NCBI RefSeq assembly: GCF_030246925.1 | Contig: NZ_CP126740.1 | Location: 1,612,001 to 1,676,000 of the forward strand | DNA length: 64,000 nucleotides | Origin: Microbacterium sp. zg-Y625 | GTDB lineage: Bacteria; Actinomycetota; Actinomycetes; Actinomycetales; Microbacteriaceae | Direction: 5' to 3' | Part shown: positions 35,441 to 43,504 of the stretch, one piece after another | Layout of the letters: every line of letters begins with the position of its first letter | Numbering within the stretch: position 1 is the stretch's first letter | Notes under the pieces: generated by a model | The model's input: only the letters and a program-made list of their open reading frames with translations | Told to the model about the DNA's origin: nothing | Database searches by the model: none | Translations under genes and position numbers: made by a program

Positions 35441-35478
35441 CGAAGCCCCGCACGTCGGCAGGCGACGGCGGGGCTTCG
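35441..35478 (-). terminator. Hairpin terminator between clpP2 and clpX
   Basis: Perfect 11-base stem CGAAGCCCCGC / GCGGGGCTTCG with a 16-base loop, starting 14 bases after the clpP2 stop on the minus strand. No long T-run follows. Confidence 0.65.
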
Positions 35479-35491
35479 GCTGGTGCGGCTG

Positions 35492-36160
35492 TCAGCTGGT
35501 GATGGCGGCCGGCTGACGCTTGCGCGTCGTCAGCACCTGGTCGACCAGGCCGTACTCGAGGGCATCGTGGGCCGAGAGGATCTTGTCGCGGTCGATGTCC
35601 TTGTTGACCTGCTCCTGCGTGCGGTGGGAGTGCTTGGCGAGCGTCTCCTCCAGCCAGGTGCGCATGCGCAGGATCTCGGCGGCCTGGATCTCGATGTCCG
35701 ACGCCTGTCCGTGCCCGGCCTCGCCCACGGCGGGCTGGTGGATCAGGATGCGGGCGTTGGGGAGAGCCAGCCGCTTGCCGGGGGCGCCGGCCGCCAGCAG
35801 CACGGCTGCAGCGGATGCCGCCTGGCCGAGCACGACGGTGGAGATCTGCGGCGACACGTACTGCATGGTGTCGTAGATCGCCGTCATCGCGGTGAAGGAG
35901 CCGCCGGGCGAGTTGATGTACATGACGATGTCGCGGTCGGGATCCTGCGACTCGAGCACGAGCAGCTGGGCCATGACGTCGTCTGCCGAGGCGTCGTCGA
36001 CCTGGACGCCCAGGAAGATGACGCGGTCCTCGAAGAGCTTGTTGTACGGGTCCTGGCGCTTGTAGCCGTAGGCCGTGCGCTCTTCGAACTGCGGCAGGAT
36101 GTAGCGGCTGTTGGGCATCTGCAGGCCCTGAGGGGCGCCGCCGAAGGTGGGTGTGTGCAT
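35492..36160 (-). CDS. clpP2: ATP-dependent Clp protease proteolytic subunit ClpP2
   Basis: 222-residue serine peptidase. Catalytic triad Ser116 (LGQAASAAAV), His141 (LIHQP) and Asp192 (IDRDKILS). It has the longer N-terminus and FEERTAYGYKRQDPYNKLFE segment typical of actinobacterial ClpP2, which assembles with ClpP1 into a mixed 14-mer and supplies the face that docks ClpX or ClpC. Lies 23 bases downstream of clpP1 on the same strand. Confidence 0.95.
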   Translation of the reverse strand: MHTPTFGGAPQGLQMPNSRYILPQFEERTAYGYKRQDPYNKLFEDRVIFLGVQVDDASADDVMAQLLVLESQDPDRDIVMYINSPGGSFTAMTAIYDTMQYVSPQISTVVLGQAASAAAVLLAAGAPGKRLALPNARILIHQPAVGEAGHGQASDIEIQAAEILRMRTWLEETLAKHSHRTQEQVNKDIDRDKILSAHDALEYGLVDQVLTTRKRQPAAITS

Positions 36161-36183
36161 GTTCTGTGTCTCCTTCGGGGGGC

Positions 36184-36783
36184 TCAGTTGGCGGTGTCGT
36201 CGACGGCGGTTCCGCCGCCGCCGGTGACGTCTGCGGCGTGCTCGCGGATGTGGTCGACGAAGCCGTACTCGAGCGCCTCGTCCGCTGTGAACCAGCGGTC
36301 ACGGTCGCCGTCGAGGTTGATCTGCTCGACCGACTTGCCCGTCTGCGCCGCGGTGATCTCGGCCAGGCGACGCTTCATCGAGAGGATCAGCTGAGCCTGC
36401 GTCTGGATGTCGCTCGCGGTGCCGCCGAAGCCGCCGTGCGGCTGGTGCAGCAGCACGCGCGCGTTGGGCGTGATGTACCGCTTGCCCTTGGTGCCGCTGG
36501 TGAGCAGCAGCTGACCCATCGAGGCGGCCATGCCGATGCCGACCGTCACGATGTCGTTCGGCACGAACTGCATGGTGTCGTAGATGGCCATGCCCGCCGT
36601 GATCGAGCCGCCGGGCGAGTTGATGTAGAGGTAGATGTCCTTCTCGGAGTCCTCCGCCGCCAGCCACAGGATCTTCGCGCAGATCTCGTTGGCGTTGTCG
36701 TCGCGCACCTCCGACCCCAGCCAGATGATGCGGTCCTTCAGCAGTCTGTCGAAGACGCTCGTGGCGACAAGTGGTTCGGCCAT
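36184..36783 (-). CDS. clpP1: ATP-dependent Clp protease proteolytic subunit ClpP1
   Basis: 199-residue partner of ClpP2. Catalytic Ser88 (GIGMAASMG), His113 (LLHQPHGG) and Asp162 (GDRDRWFT) are intact. In actinobacteria ClpP1 and ClpP2 are both needed for an active, usually essential, protease. AGGAG lies about 6 bases before the ATG at 36783; the longer upstream frame is not coding. The C-terminal GGGG stretch is short and probably flexible. Confidence 0.95.
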   Translation of the reverse strand: MAEPLVATSVFDRLLKDRIIWLGSEVRDDNANEICAKILWLAAEDSEKDIYLYINSPGGSITAGMAIYDTMQFVPNDIVTVGIGMAASMGQLLLTSGTKGKRYITPNARVLLHQPHGGFGGTASDIQTQAQLILSMKRRLAEITAAQTGKSVEQINLDGDRDRWFTADEALEYGFVDHIREHAADVTGGGGTAVDDTAN

Positions 36784-36901
36784 GTTCACTCCTGTTTCCG
36801 TGGTCCGTCGCATCGAATCTACCGGCGCGGCGCGGGTGACCCGCCCGTGTTCGCCCTGGGCAGATCGTGCGCGTCGTGCCGTCGGCACGCCCGCGTACGA
36901 C

Positions 36902-36933
36902 AGCGGGGCGGATGCCGCAGCATCCGCCCCGCT
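36902..36933 (-). terminator. Hairpin terminator after tig
   Basis: Perfect 14-base stem AGCGGGGCGGATGC / GCATCCGCCCCGCT with a 4-base loop, beginning 16 bases after the tig stop codon on the minus strand. It separates tig from clpP1. No T-run follows. Confidence 0.75.
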
Positions 36934-36949
36934 ATCTGAACCGGTCCGA

Positions 36950-38557
36950 TTACTCGGCGTCGGCCTTCTTGGTGGTCTTGCGCGCGGCGGGCTTCTTCGC
37001 GGGAGCAGCCTCGGCGGCGTCCTTCGCGTCGTCCTTTTTCGCGGCGGCCTTCTTGGCCGGAGCCTTCTTCGCCGGGGCCTTCTTCGCCGGGGCCTTCTCG
37101 GCCGGAGCGTCGTCGGCGTCCTTGGCGGCAGCCTTCTTCGCCGGGGCCTTCTTGGCGGGGGCCTTCTTGGCCGGCTTCTCGGCGGCCTCCTCGGCCTCGA
37201 TGATCTCGTCAGCCTCGGCCGCGGCGTCGGCGATCTCCTGGGCCTCTTCGACGACCTCGTCCTCGGCGGCGGGCTCGTCCTCAAGGGCGATGAAGCCGCT
37301 CAGGTCGACGGGCTTGCCCTCGGTGTCGACGACGGTGACCTTCGCCAGCGCCAGCGCGAGCGCCTTGTTGCGGGCGACCTCACCGATCATGGCGGGCAGC
37401 TGGTTGCCCTGCTGCAGCGCGTTGACGAACTCCTGCGGGGCCATGCCGTACTGCGAGGCCGACTGGATGAGGTACTGGGTCAGTTCGTCCTGCGAGACCT
37501 GCACCTTGAACTCTTCGGCGATCTTGTCGAGCACCATCTGCGTGCGGAACTGCTTCTCGCTGGCCTCGGTGACCTCGGCGCGGTGCACGTCGTCCTCGAG
37601 GCGACCCTCGCCCTCGAGGTGCTGGTGCACCTCGTCCTCGACCAGCTGCGCCGGCACGGGGATGTCGGCGAGCTCGATGAGCTTCTCGACGAGCTTGTCG
37701 CGGGCGGAGGATGCCTGGGCGAAGCCGGACTGCTCGGAGACGCGCTCGGCGAGGCTGGCACGCAGCTCGTCGATCGTGTCGAACTCGCTGGCCATCTGGG
37801 CGAAGTCGTCGTCGGCCTCGGGCAGCTCCCGCTCCTTGACGGCGACGACGGTCACGGCGACCTCCGCCTCCTGGCCGGCGTTGTCGCCGCCGACGAGCTT
37901 GGAGCGGAACGTGGTCTCCTCACCGGCGGTGAGGGACTCGATGGCCTCGTCGGTGCCCTCGAGCAGCTCACCAGAGCCCACCTCGTACGACACGCCCTCG
38001 GCGCGGTCGATCTCGTTGCCGTCGATCGCGGCGACGAGGTTCAGCTCGACGAAGTCTCCCTTGGCAGCGGGACGGTCGACCGTCACCAGCGTGCCGAAGC
38101 GACCACGCAGGCGGTCGAGCTCGGCGTCGACGGCGGCCTGGTCGGTCTCGACGGCGTCGACCTCGATGGTGATGCCGTCGTAGGCGGGAAGCTCGAACTC
38201 GGGCCGCACGTCGACCTCGACCTCGACGACGAGGTCGCCGGAGAAGTCCTTGTCGCTCGGCCACTCGATGACCTCGGCCGACGGCCGACCGACGACGCGC
38301 ACCTCGGTCTCGCGCACGGCGTCGCGGTAGAACCCGTCCAGGCCCTCGCTCACCGCGTGCTCGATGACCGCACCCTTGCCGACACGCTGGTCGATGATGG
38401 GGGCCGGCACCTTGCCCTTGCGGAAGCCGGGGATCTGGATGTCCTGGGCGATGTGCTCGTACGCGTGCGCGATGGCGGGCTTCAGTTCGTCCGGGGTGAC
38501 CGTGATGTGGAGCTTGACCCGCGTGGGGTTGAGCTTCTCGACCGTGGCGTTGACCAT
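36950..38557 (-). CDS. tig: Trigger factor with Lys/Ala-rich C-terminal tail
   Basis: 535 residues; ribosome-bound chaperone and prolyl isomerase. Ribosome-binding N-domain with GFRKGKVP (about 44-51, the L23-contact signature), PPIase-like domain (about 155-240), then the C-domain arms. E. coli trigger factor has 432 residues; here about 80 extra residues form a low-complexity tail of PAKKA-type repeats interrupted by acidic spots, resembling histone H1-like or mycobacterial HupB tails. It could bind nucleic acid or the ribosome surface; this is inference. Tig next to clpP-clpX is the classic arrangement. tRNA-Pro lies just upstream. Confidence 0.95.
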   Translation of the reverse strand: MVNATVEKLNPTRVKLHITVTPDELKPAIAHAYEHIAQDIQIPGFRKGKVPAPIIDQRVGKGAVIEHAVSEGLDGFYRDAVRETEVRVVGRPSAEVIEWPSDKDFSGDLVVEVEVDVRPEFELPAYDGITIEVDAVETDQAAVDAELDRLRGRFGTLVTVDRPAAKGDFVELNLVAAIDGNEIDRAEGVSYEVGSGELLEGTDEAIESLTAGEETTFRSKLVGGDNAGQEAEVAVTVVAVKERELPEADDDFAQMASEFDTIDELRASLAERVSEQSGFAQASSARDKLVEKLIELADIPVPAQLVEDEVHQHLEGEGRLEDDVHRAEVTEASEKQFRTQMVLDKIAEEFKVQVSQDELTQYLIQSASQYGMAPQEFVNALQQGNQLPAMIGEVARNKALALALAKVTVVDTEGKPVDLSGFIALEDEPAAEDEVVEEAQEIADAAAEADEIIEAEEAAEKPAKKAPAKKAPAKKAAAKDADDAPAEKAPAKKAPAKKAPAKKAAAKKDDAKDAAEAAPAKKPAARKTTKKADAE

Positions 38558-38632
38558 GCCTGTTGCTTCTCCTTGGGTGATCCGCGCAGACGCGCGGAGG
38601 CGGAAAGTCTGGATGTCTGGGAGGTCGTTACG

Positions 38633-38706
38633 TCGGGGCGACAGGATTTGAACCTGCGGCCTCCCGCTCCCAAAGCGGGCGCTCTACCAAGCTGAGCTAC
38701 GCCCCG
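38633..38706 (-). tRNA. tRNA-Pro (anticodon TGG)
   Basis: 74 bases without encoded CCA: acceptor CGGGGCG/CGCCCCG, anticodon loop TTTGGGA giving TGG, T-arm GCAGG/CCTGT. Discriminator A. Lies upstream of tig on the same strand. Confidence 0.96.
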
Positions 38707-38824
38707 GGCTGTGTGCACGCACGCGTGCGCTGAAACGACCCCGGGAAGTCTAGCCGACCGCGCCGTGTCCGCGCTGAGCCGGAGGTTCGACTACACTGAC
38801 GGAGGCCGCGGAGCATTCCGCCGC

Positions 38825-38898
38825 GGGGATGTAGCTCAATGGTAGAGCCTCAGTCTTCCAAACTGATGGTGCGGGTTCGATTCCCGTCATCCCCTCCA
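38825..38898 (+). tRNA. tRNA-Gly (anticodon TCC)
   Basis: 74 bases with encoded CCA: acceptor GGGGATG/CATCCCC, anticodon loop CTTCCAA giving TCC, short 4-base variable loop. Discriminator T. Divergent from tRNA-Pro; 118 bases apart. Confidence 0.96.
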
Positions 38899-38970
38899 CT
38901 TGCTGGTTCTTGTCCTGCGATGTCGCGCGGACGGTGAACGGCCGTGGCATCCGCCCATACGTCGCCGACT

Positions 38971-39064
38971 CCGGTTCACCCGGATGCGGAGATCTGCCCG
39001 GGCAAGGGCCGGATCCCGCCTACAACGCCGCATCCGGGCAGATGTCCGCATCTCGGCGAACCGG
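38971..39064. repeat. Long imperfect inverted repeat between tRNA-Gly and gamma-carbonic anhydrase
   Basis: The left arm 38971-39003 (starts CCGGTTCACCCGGATGCGGA) and the right arm 39031-39064 (ends CTCGGCGAACCGG) pair over roughly 33 bases with about six mismatches, around a 27-base spacer. It lies in a 210-base gene-free interval downstream of tRNA-Gly and of the convergent gene's stop. It could be a strong bidirectional terminator or a repetitive palindromic element. Confidence 0.75.
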
Positions 39065-39108
39065 ATCGTGAGCCGGCGCGGCCTGAGACAGGCGCCGTGG
39101 TCGGACAG

Positions 39109-39648
39109 TCAGCCCGCGGACGTGGCGTCTTGGTGGGTCTGCAGATGCGCGCGGTACACCTCGGCGTTTCGCAGCAGCTTGCCGCGTTCGTCCGCTGTCA
39201 GCTCTCGCCGCACCTTCGCCGGCACACCGGCCACGAGCGAGCCCGGCGGCACGATCGTCCCCTCGAGCACCACCGCTCCCCCGGCCACGAGCGAGCCCGC
39301 ACCGATGACGGCGCCCGAGAGCACGACCGCCCCCATGCCGATGAGGGACCCGTCTTCGACGGTGCAGCCGTGCACGACCGCGTTGTGCCCGATCGAGACG
39401 TCGGCTCCGATGACCACGGGGTGCCCCGGGTCCACGTGCACCGAGACGTTGTCCTGCACGTTGCTGCCCGCCCCGAGTGTGATGCTGTCGCTGTCGCCGC
39501 GCAGCACGGCGTTGTACCAGACGCTCGATTCCTCACCCAGAGTCACCGCCCCGATGATCCGCGCCCCCGCCGCGACGAACGCCGAGGCGGGAACGAGCGG
39601 CTCGCGGCCGGAGACGGACAGGACGGAGGCATCATCGGCGATCGTCAT
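39109..39648 (-). CDS. Gamma-class carbonic anhydrase family protein
   Basis: 179 residues with left-handed beta-helix hexapeptide repeats (IIGAVTLGEESSVWYNAVLRGD, compared in part). The three zinc-ligand histidines fall at His71 (VSVHVDPG), His88 (IGHNA) and His93 (VVHGC). This is the YrdA/PaaY-like group; whether it hydrates CO2 is not certain, as many lack the acidic proton-shuttle loop of methanogen Cam. A TAGAGT -10 box ends 7 bases before the ATG. Confidence 0.9.
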   Translation of the reverse strand: MTIADDASVLSVSGREPLVPASAFVAAGARIIGAVTLGEESSVWYNAVLRGDSDSITLGAGSNVQDNVSVHVDPGHPVVIGADVSIGHNAVVHGCTVEDGSLIGMGAVVLSGAVIGAGSLVAGGAVVLEGTIVPPGSLVAGVPAKVRRELTADERGKLLRNAEVYRAHLQTHQDATSAG

Positions 39649-39654
39649 GCCATG

Positions 39655-39660
39655 ACTCTA
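39655..39660 (-). promoter_or_regulatory. Putative -10 box (leaderless) for the gamma-carbonic anhydrase
   Basis: TAGAGT on the minus strand ends 7 bases before the ATG at 39648; no Shine-Dalgarno sequence. Confidence 0.5.
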
Positions 39661-39769
39661 GGGCGGTCGTCAAGCCGCATAAGCCCAGCCTCAGCTTGCT
39701 TGCGGAATAGCCCCGCCTGAGTACCGTTGCAAAAGGTGGGGCGACTCCCCGCCGATAGGAGACGACAGC

Positions 39770-40255
39770 ATGACGAAGAATCAGACCATTCCGGCCACCG
39801 CCGCCGACCCGACCGTCGCCGCCGGCACCGCGCAGTTCCTCACGCCCGTCGTCATGGGCCTGCAGGCGCTGGTGGTCAACGGCAAGCAGGCGCACTGGAA
39901 CGTCCGCGGTGCGAACTTCCAGTCGATCCACGAACTCCTCGACACGGTCGTCGAGCACGCGCAGGCATGGTCCGACGAAGCCGCCGAGCGCATCGTCGCC
40001 CTGGGTCTTCCCATCGACGCCCGCCTGACCACGGTCGCCCAGAAGGCCAAGCCCACCACCGTGCCCGCCGGGTTCACCCCGTGGGACGCCATGGTGCGCA
40101 GCGTGCTGGCCGACATCGACGGCATCCTCGTCGATGTGCAGGCCGCGATCGATGGTCTCGACGAGGTCGATCTCACGAGCCAGGACGTCGCCATCGGCAT
40201 CAAGGCGGGTCTCGAGAAGGACCGCTGGTTCCTCTTCGCCCACCTCGCCGAGTAA
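39770..40255 (+). CDS. dps: Dps-family DNA-protection / ferritin-like protein
   Basis: 161 residues of the Dps family: dodecameric iron-storage protein that oxidises Fe(II) with peroxide and can condense DNA. Ferroxidase ligands appear in KQAHWNVRG (His) and in the helix ELLDTVVEHAQAWSDEAAER (compared in part; Asp and Glu). The N-terminus (MTKNQTIPATAADPTVA) is short and only weakly basic, so DNA binding by that tail is doubtful. ATAGGAGACGACAGC precedes the ATG. Ends at a strong bidirectional hairpin. Confidence 0.94.
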   Translation: MTKNQTIPATAADPTVAAGTAQFLTPVVMGLQALVVNGKQAHWNVRGANFQSIHELLDTVVEHAQAWSDEAAERIVALGLPIDARLTTVAQKAKPTTVPAGFTPWDAMVRSVLADIDGILVDVQAAIDGLDEVDLTSQDVAIGIKAGLEKDRWFLFAHLAE

Positions 40256-40265
40256 TCACGTCTCC

Positions 40266-40299
40266 ACGAAGCCCCGGCCCGCGAGGGTCGGGGCTTCGT
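40266..40299. terminator. Bidirectional hairpin terminator after dps
   Basis: Perfect 11-base stem ACGAAGCCCCG / CGGGGCTTCGT with a 12-base loop, between the convergent dps and amidohydrolase genes. Its core matches the clpP2-clpX terminator, a recurring actinobacterial hairpin sequence. Confidence 0.75.
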
Positions 40300-40313
40300 C
40301 GTGTCAGGCGCTG

Positions 40314-41816
40314 TCAGGCGGAGACGTGCGTGAGGCGCCCGGCGATCATGGTGGCCGCGACCTGCATGCCGCGCAGCGTCTTCTCGTCCGCCGTCAACGG
40401 GTCGTGTGCCACGACGGCCAGATCCGCGACGCCGCCGATCCGCAGCGCCGAGCCCCCGGCGGAGCCTTCGGCGGTGGATGCCGCAAGAGCGGTGGCGGCA
40501 TCCACCGCCTGCCCTGGCTGCCACGGCTCACGGCCGTCGCGGGTCCGGTGCACCGCGGCCGACATCGCCGCCCACGGATCCAGCGGCGAGACCGGGGCGT
40601 CGGACCCGAACAGCAGGTTGGCGCCCGCGTCGGCCAGCGCACGCAGCGGGTAGGGCTGCGAGGTCTGGGTGGCCCACACCGTGTCGGTGAGGTCTCGGTC
40701 GTCCAGCGCGTGCTCGGGCTGCACGCTGGCCCCCACCTCGAGCGCGGCGAACCGTGGCACGTCCGCATGGGCCACGAGCTGCGCGTGCTCGATCGTGCCT
40801 GTCGCGCCCGTCAGCGCGAACGCGTCGAGCGCATGGGTGTTGGCGATGTCGCCGATCGCGTGGATGGCGCAGGAGAGGCCTCCCCCGGTGGCGCGGATCA
40901 TCAGATCGCCCAGCTCATCGGGCGGGATCGTCAGCATGCCGTGGTTCAGCGGGTCGCCGGGATAGGCGTGCGAGCACGCGGCCGTGCGGGTGCCCAGCGA
41001 GCCGTCGCTGATCACCTTGAGGGAGCCGACCCGGAAGAGCCCAGCCGGGTCGACGGCGTCACCCGTCTCGATTCCCAGGTCGAGGGCCCGCTGCAGATCG
41101 CGCGGGTAGACACCGAACCGCGCGCGGAGGGTGTCGAACCCGTCGGCGGCGCGGCGCGCCCAGGCCTCGGCGTTCCACGCCATGTCGAGATCCACGATCC
41201 CGACGACGCCGCGGGATGCCGCATCGTGCGCCATGCGCGCCACATACGCGTCGGCGACATCGGTGGGAACGAGGTTGAGGCGTCGGGAGATCTCGAACGC
41301 CGGCTCCTCCCAGAGCAGGCCCGAGCCGGCCACCGGGTGACCCTCGCGCCGCAGGGCGGCGGAGTTGAGCCACACGCTGTGGACGTCGGCGTTGATGAGG
41401 TAGGTGGGGACGTCGCCGGTTGCGGCATCCAGCACCTCGAGCGTCGGGGCGTCGGGCCAGAACGCGTGGCGGAACCCGGTTCCGATGCGCCGCCCGTCAT
41501 CCAGCACGGGGGCGTCGGCCATGAGCCACGCCGCGTGGGCCGCACTGTCGGCGTGTCCGAGAGGCGCCCGCTGTGTGAGGAGGGCCCACTGCACTGTGTG
41601 CACGTGGTGGTCCCACAGCCCCGGGATCAGCCAGCCGCCCTGGGCGTCGAGGACGACGCCCGCCCGAGGAAGGGCGCCCGCAGGGGCGATGTCGGCGATG
41701 GCGCCACCCTGCAGATGCACGTCGACGAGGTCATCGCCGAAGGGGTCGGTGCGGTCCTCCCCCGTCAGTCGTGCATTTGCGACGACGGCGACGTGGTCGC
41801 CTGCGGCCCAGGTCAT
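40314..41816 (-). CDS. Amidohydrolase family protein (YtcJ-like)
   Basis: 500-residue metal-dependent hydrolase. The metal-binding HxH is in WDHHVHTVQW (about 78-85), with further ligands in CAIHAIGD and LLFGSDAPVSPLDPW near the C-terminus. The overall layout, including the GGGLSCAIHAIGD segment, is that of YtcJ-like exoenzymes of the amidohydrolase superfamily; substrates in that group are mostly unknown amides or carbamates. ATG at 41816 has AAGGAG and overlaps the PaiB stop as ATGA, so it is translated together with PaiB. Confidence 0.88.
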   Translation of the reverse strand: MTWAAGDHVAVVANARLTGEDRTDPFGDDLVDVHLQGGAIADIAPAGALPRAGVVLDAQGGWLIPGLWDHHVHTVQWALLTQRAPLGHADSAAHAAWLMADAPVLDDGRRIGTGFRHAFWPDAPTLEVLDAATGDVPTYLINADVHSVWLNSAALRREGHPVAGSGLLWEEPAFEISRRLNLVPTDVADAYVARMAHDAASRGVVGIVDLDMAWNAEAWARRAADGFDTLRARFGVYPRDLQRALDLGIETGDAVDPAGLFRVGSLKVISDGSLGTRTAACSHAYPGDPLNHGMLTIPPDELGDLMIRATGGGLSCAIHAIGDIANTHALDAFALTGATGTIEHAQLVAHADVPRFAALEVGASVQPEHALDDRDLTDTVWATQTSQPYPLRALADAGANLLFGSDAPVSPLDPWAAMSAAVHRTRDGREPWQPGQAVDAATALAASTAEGSAGGSALRIGGVADLAVVAHDPLTADEKTLRGMQVAATMIAGRLTHVSA

Positions 41817-42454
41817 CTGCTGCTCCTTCGTGCGTCGAGGTCCCGACGCATCTCGCCGGCCAGGCGGGGGTCCGCGTATGCGCCCGAGCCGGCATCCAGT
41901 TCGCCGATGATCGTCTCGACCACCTCGTCGGGGCGGTTCTGGCTCAGTTTGCGCTTGGCGACCACCCGCGTAGGGGTCAGCCGGAAACCCACCGTGCCCT
42001 TTTCCAGTCGATGGATGTAGCCGGCGTCGTTGGGACGCTCCCACATCATCCGCGGCTGCGCCATCCCGCTCTCGAAGTGGGCCACGAGCCGGTCGAGCAC
42101 CGCGAGGTTCTCGTCCGCCGTGAGCAGCTCGGGCACGCCACTCAGGTGCGCGGAGATGAAGTTCCAGGTGGGCACCGACGCGACGTCGCCGTACCAGCCG
42201 GGCGAGATGTATCCGTGCGGACCCTGCACGACGACCAGCAGTTCACGCTCCCCCAGCCGGTGGATGAGATCGTCCGGCTTGCCGACGTGCCCGACGATCG
42301 TCAGGTCCTCGCGCGTGTCGTCGAGCAGCACGGCGTAGTGCGACGCGACGAGACCTTCGGGGGTGCTGCTCACGAGGGTGACCCACGGGTTCTCTTCGAT
42401 GAGCCGCCGAAGCTCCGCGGTGTCGCCCAGGACGAAGCTGGGGTTCTGGCGCAT
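41813..42454 (-). CDS. PaiB-family FMN-binding protein
   Basis: 213 residues of the FMN-binding negative regulator family named after Bacillus PaiB. A flavin-reductase-like split barrel is indicated by HYAVLLDD, LLVVVQGPHGYISPGWYG and VPTWNFISAHLSG. PaiB in Bacillus affects sporulation and protease genes, but the biochemical role of the family is not settled. A TAGGCT -10 box 7 bases before the ATG suggests a leaderless transcript that continues into the amidohydrolase gene. Confidence 0.88.
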   Translation of the reverse strand: MRQNPSFVLGDTAELRRLIEENPWVTLVSSTPEGLVASHYAVLLDDTREDLTIVGHVGKPDDLIHRLGERELLVVVQGPHGYISPGWYGDVASVPTWNFISAHLSGVPELLTADENLAVLDRLVAHFESGMAQPRMMWERPNDAGYIHRLEKGTVGFRLTPTRVVAKRKLSQNRPDEVVETIIGELDAGSGAYADPRLAGEMRRDLDARRSSR

Positions 42455-42460
42455 GCGCTC

Positions 42461-42466
42461 AGCCTA
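42461..42466 (-). promoter_or_regulatory. Putative -10 box (leaderless) for the PaiB-like gene
   Basis: TAGGCT on the minus strand ends 7 bases before the ATG at 42454. Confidence 0.5.
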
Positions 42467-42483
42467 TTTGCGCGCGGGCGCGC

Positions 42484-43368
42484 TCAGGTGTACGACTCGA
42501 CCCTCTCCACGGGCAGGCCCGACCGCCAGGAGTTGAGTGCCAGCGCCACGGCGATGGCCATGAGCGCGCTGCCGATCCCGAGGGCGCCGATTCCGTATGC
42601 CGGGCTCTGCAGGTGCACGCCCAGCGGGCTCAGGCCCAGTGCCGCGCCGGCGGCACCGGCGATCCCCACTTCCGCGCGCCAGATGTGGGAGAACTTGCGC
42701 CACCACAGCTGGGAATGCGAACCCGGGGTGATCAGGGACTCGTTCTGCGCCAGCCGGTCGTTGTACGTCAGTTTCTTGAGGAGCGAGAGCGCGATCATGC
42801 CCGCGAGAAGGCCGGTGATCACGCCGTACACCGTGACGGTGAACCAGAACTGTATCGCTGCGGACGAGCCCTCGGCGATGTCGAGGGTGCCCGACGCATC
42901 CAGCACGACCGGCACGACCATCACGAGCACCCACGCCGTCAAGGCGAAGCCGAGGAAGAGCGCATGCAGGCGAACGCTGATGGGACGCAACAGGACGGCG
43001 AACGACCCGCCGGACGAGGCTCTACCGCCTGCTACCTCCCACCGGCCGCGGACGGCGTACTGGCCCAGAAAGAAACCGATCATCGACAAACCAGCCATGA
43101 GCGTGGGGAACATGATGGTCTCGGTGCCGCCGATGTCATCCGGGAAGACCGCGCTGATCCTGCCCCCGCCGGCCGTGTAGGTGAGCAGCCAGACCACCGC
43201 TGCGGCACCGACGAGGAGCGCTCCCACTCCGACGAGGTTCCCGCCGACGGCGACGATCCGCCGCACCCAGACGGCCGGTCCGGTCGTCTGCCGGCCCTGA
43301 CGCCCGGCCGGGTGTCCCCCTGCGACCCGCGCCCGGTTGCGCGATTTCTTGCGCCCCTTCGTCGCCAT
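42484..43368 (-). CDS. Hypothetical multi-pass membrane protein
   Basis: 294 residues. A very basic N-terminus (MATKGRKKSRNRARVAGG) precedes about six hydrophobic helices: 40-62, 80-100, 130-150, 172-195, 240-258 and 262-282. A cytoplasmic loop carries KKLTYNDRLAQNESLITPG. No family recognised. GGAGGAG lies 8 bases before the ATG at 43368; the upstream part of the frame is not coding. It is on the same strand as the next membrane protein gene, which lies 136 bases upstream. Confidence 0.75.
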   Translation of the reverse strand: MATKGRKKSRNRARVAGGHPAGRQGRQTTGPAVWVRRIVAVGGNLVGVGALLVGAAAVVWLLTYTAGGGRISAVFPDDIGGTETIMFPTLMAGLSMIGFFLGQYAVRGRWEVAGGRASSGGSFAVLLRPISVRLHALFLGFALTAWVLVMVVPVVLDASGTLDIAEGSSAAIQFWFTVTVYGVITGLLAGMIALSLLKKLTYNDRLAQNESLITPGSHSQLWWRKFSHIWRAEVGIAGAAGAALGLSPLGVHLQSPAYGIGALGIGSALMAIAVALALNSWRSGLPVERVESYT

Positions 43369-43504
43369 GCGTGCACTCCTCCGGTGGGGCGGCTTCGTGG
43401 CAGCAGCGTTCCCGCTCAGCCGTGGATGGAGCCCATGATGGCCCCGGCCTGCGCCGAGCACGAAATCGGCGCACGTCGTTCGCGGTCATGCCGCCGGGCG
43501 CCGC

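Noticed and set aside
36950..37200. Frameshift or assembly artefact creating the Lys/Ala-rich tail of trigger factor
   Set aside because: The frame is continuous, the stop is followed by a proper terminator and similar tails occur in related actinobacteria, so it is treated as real.
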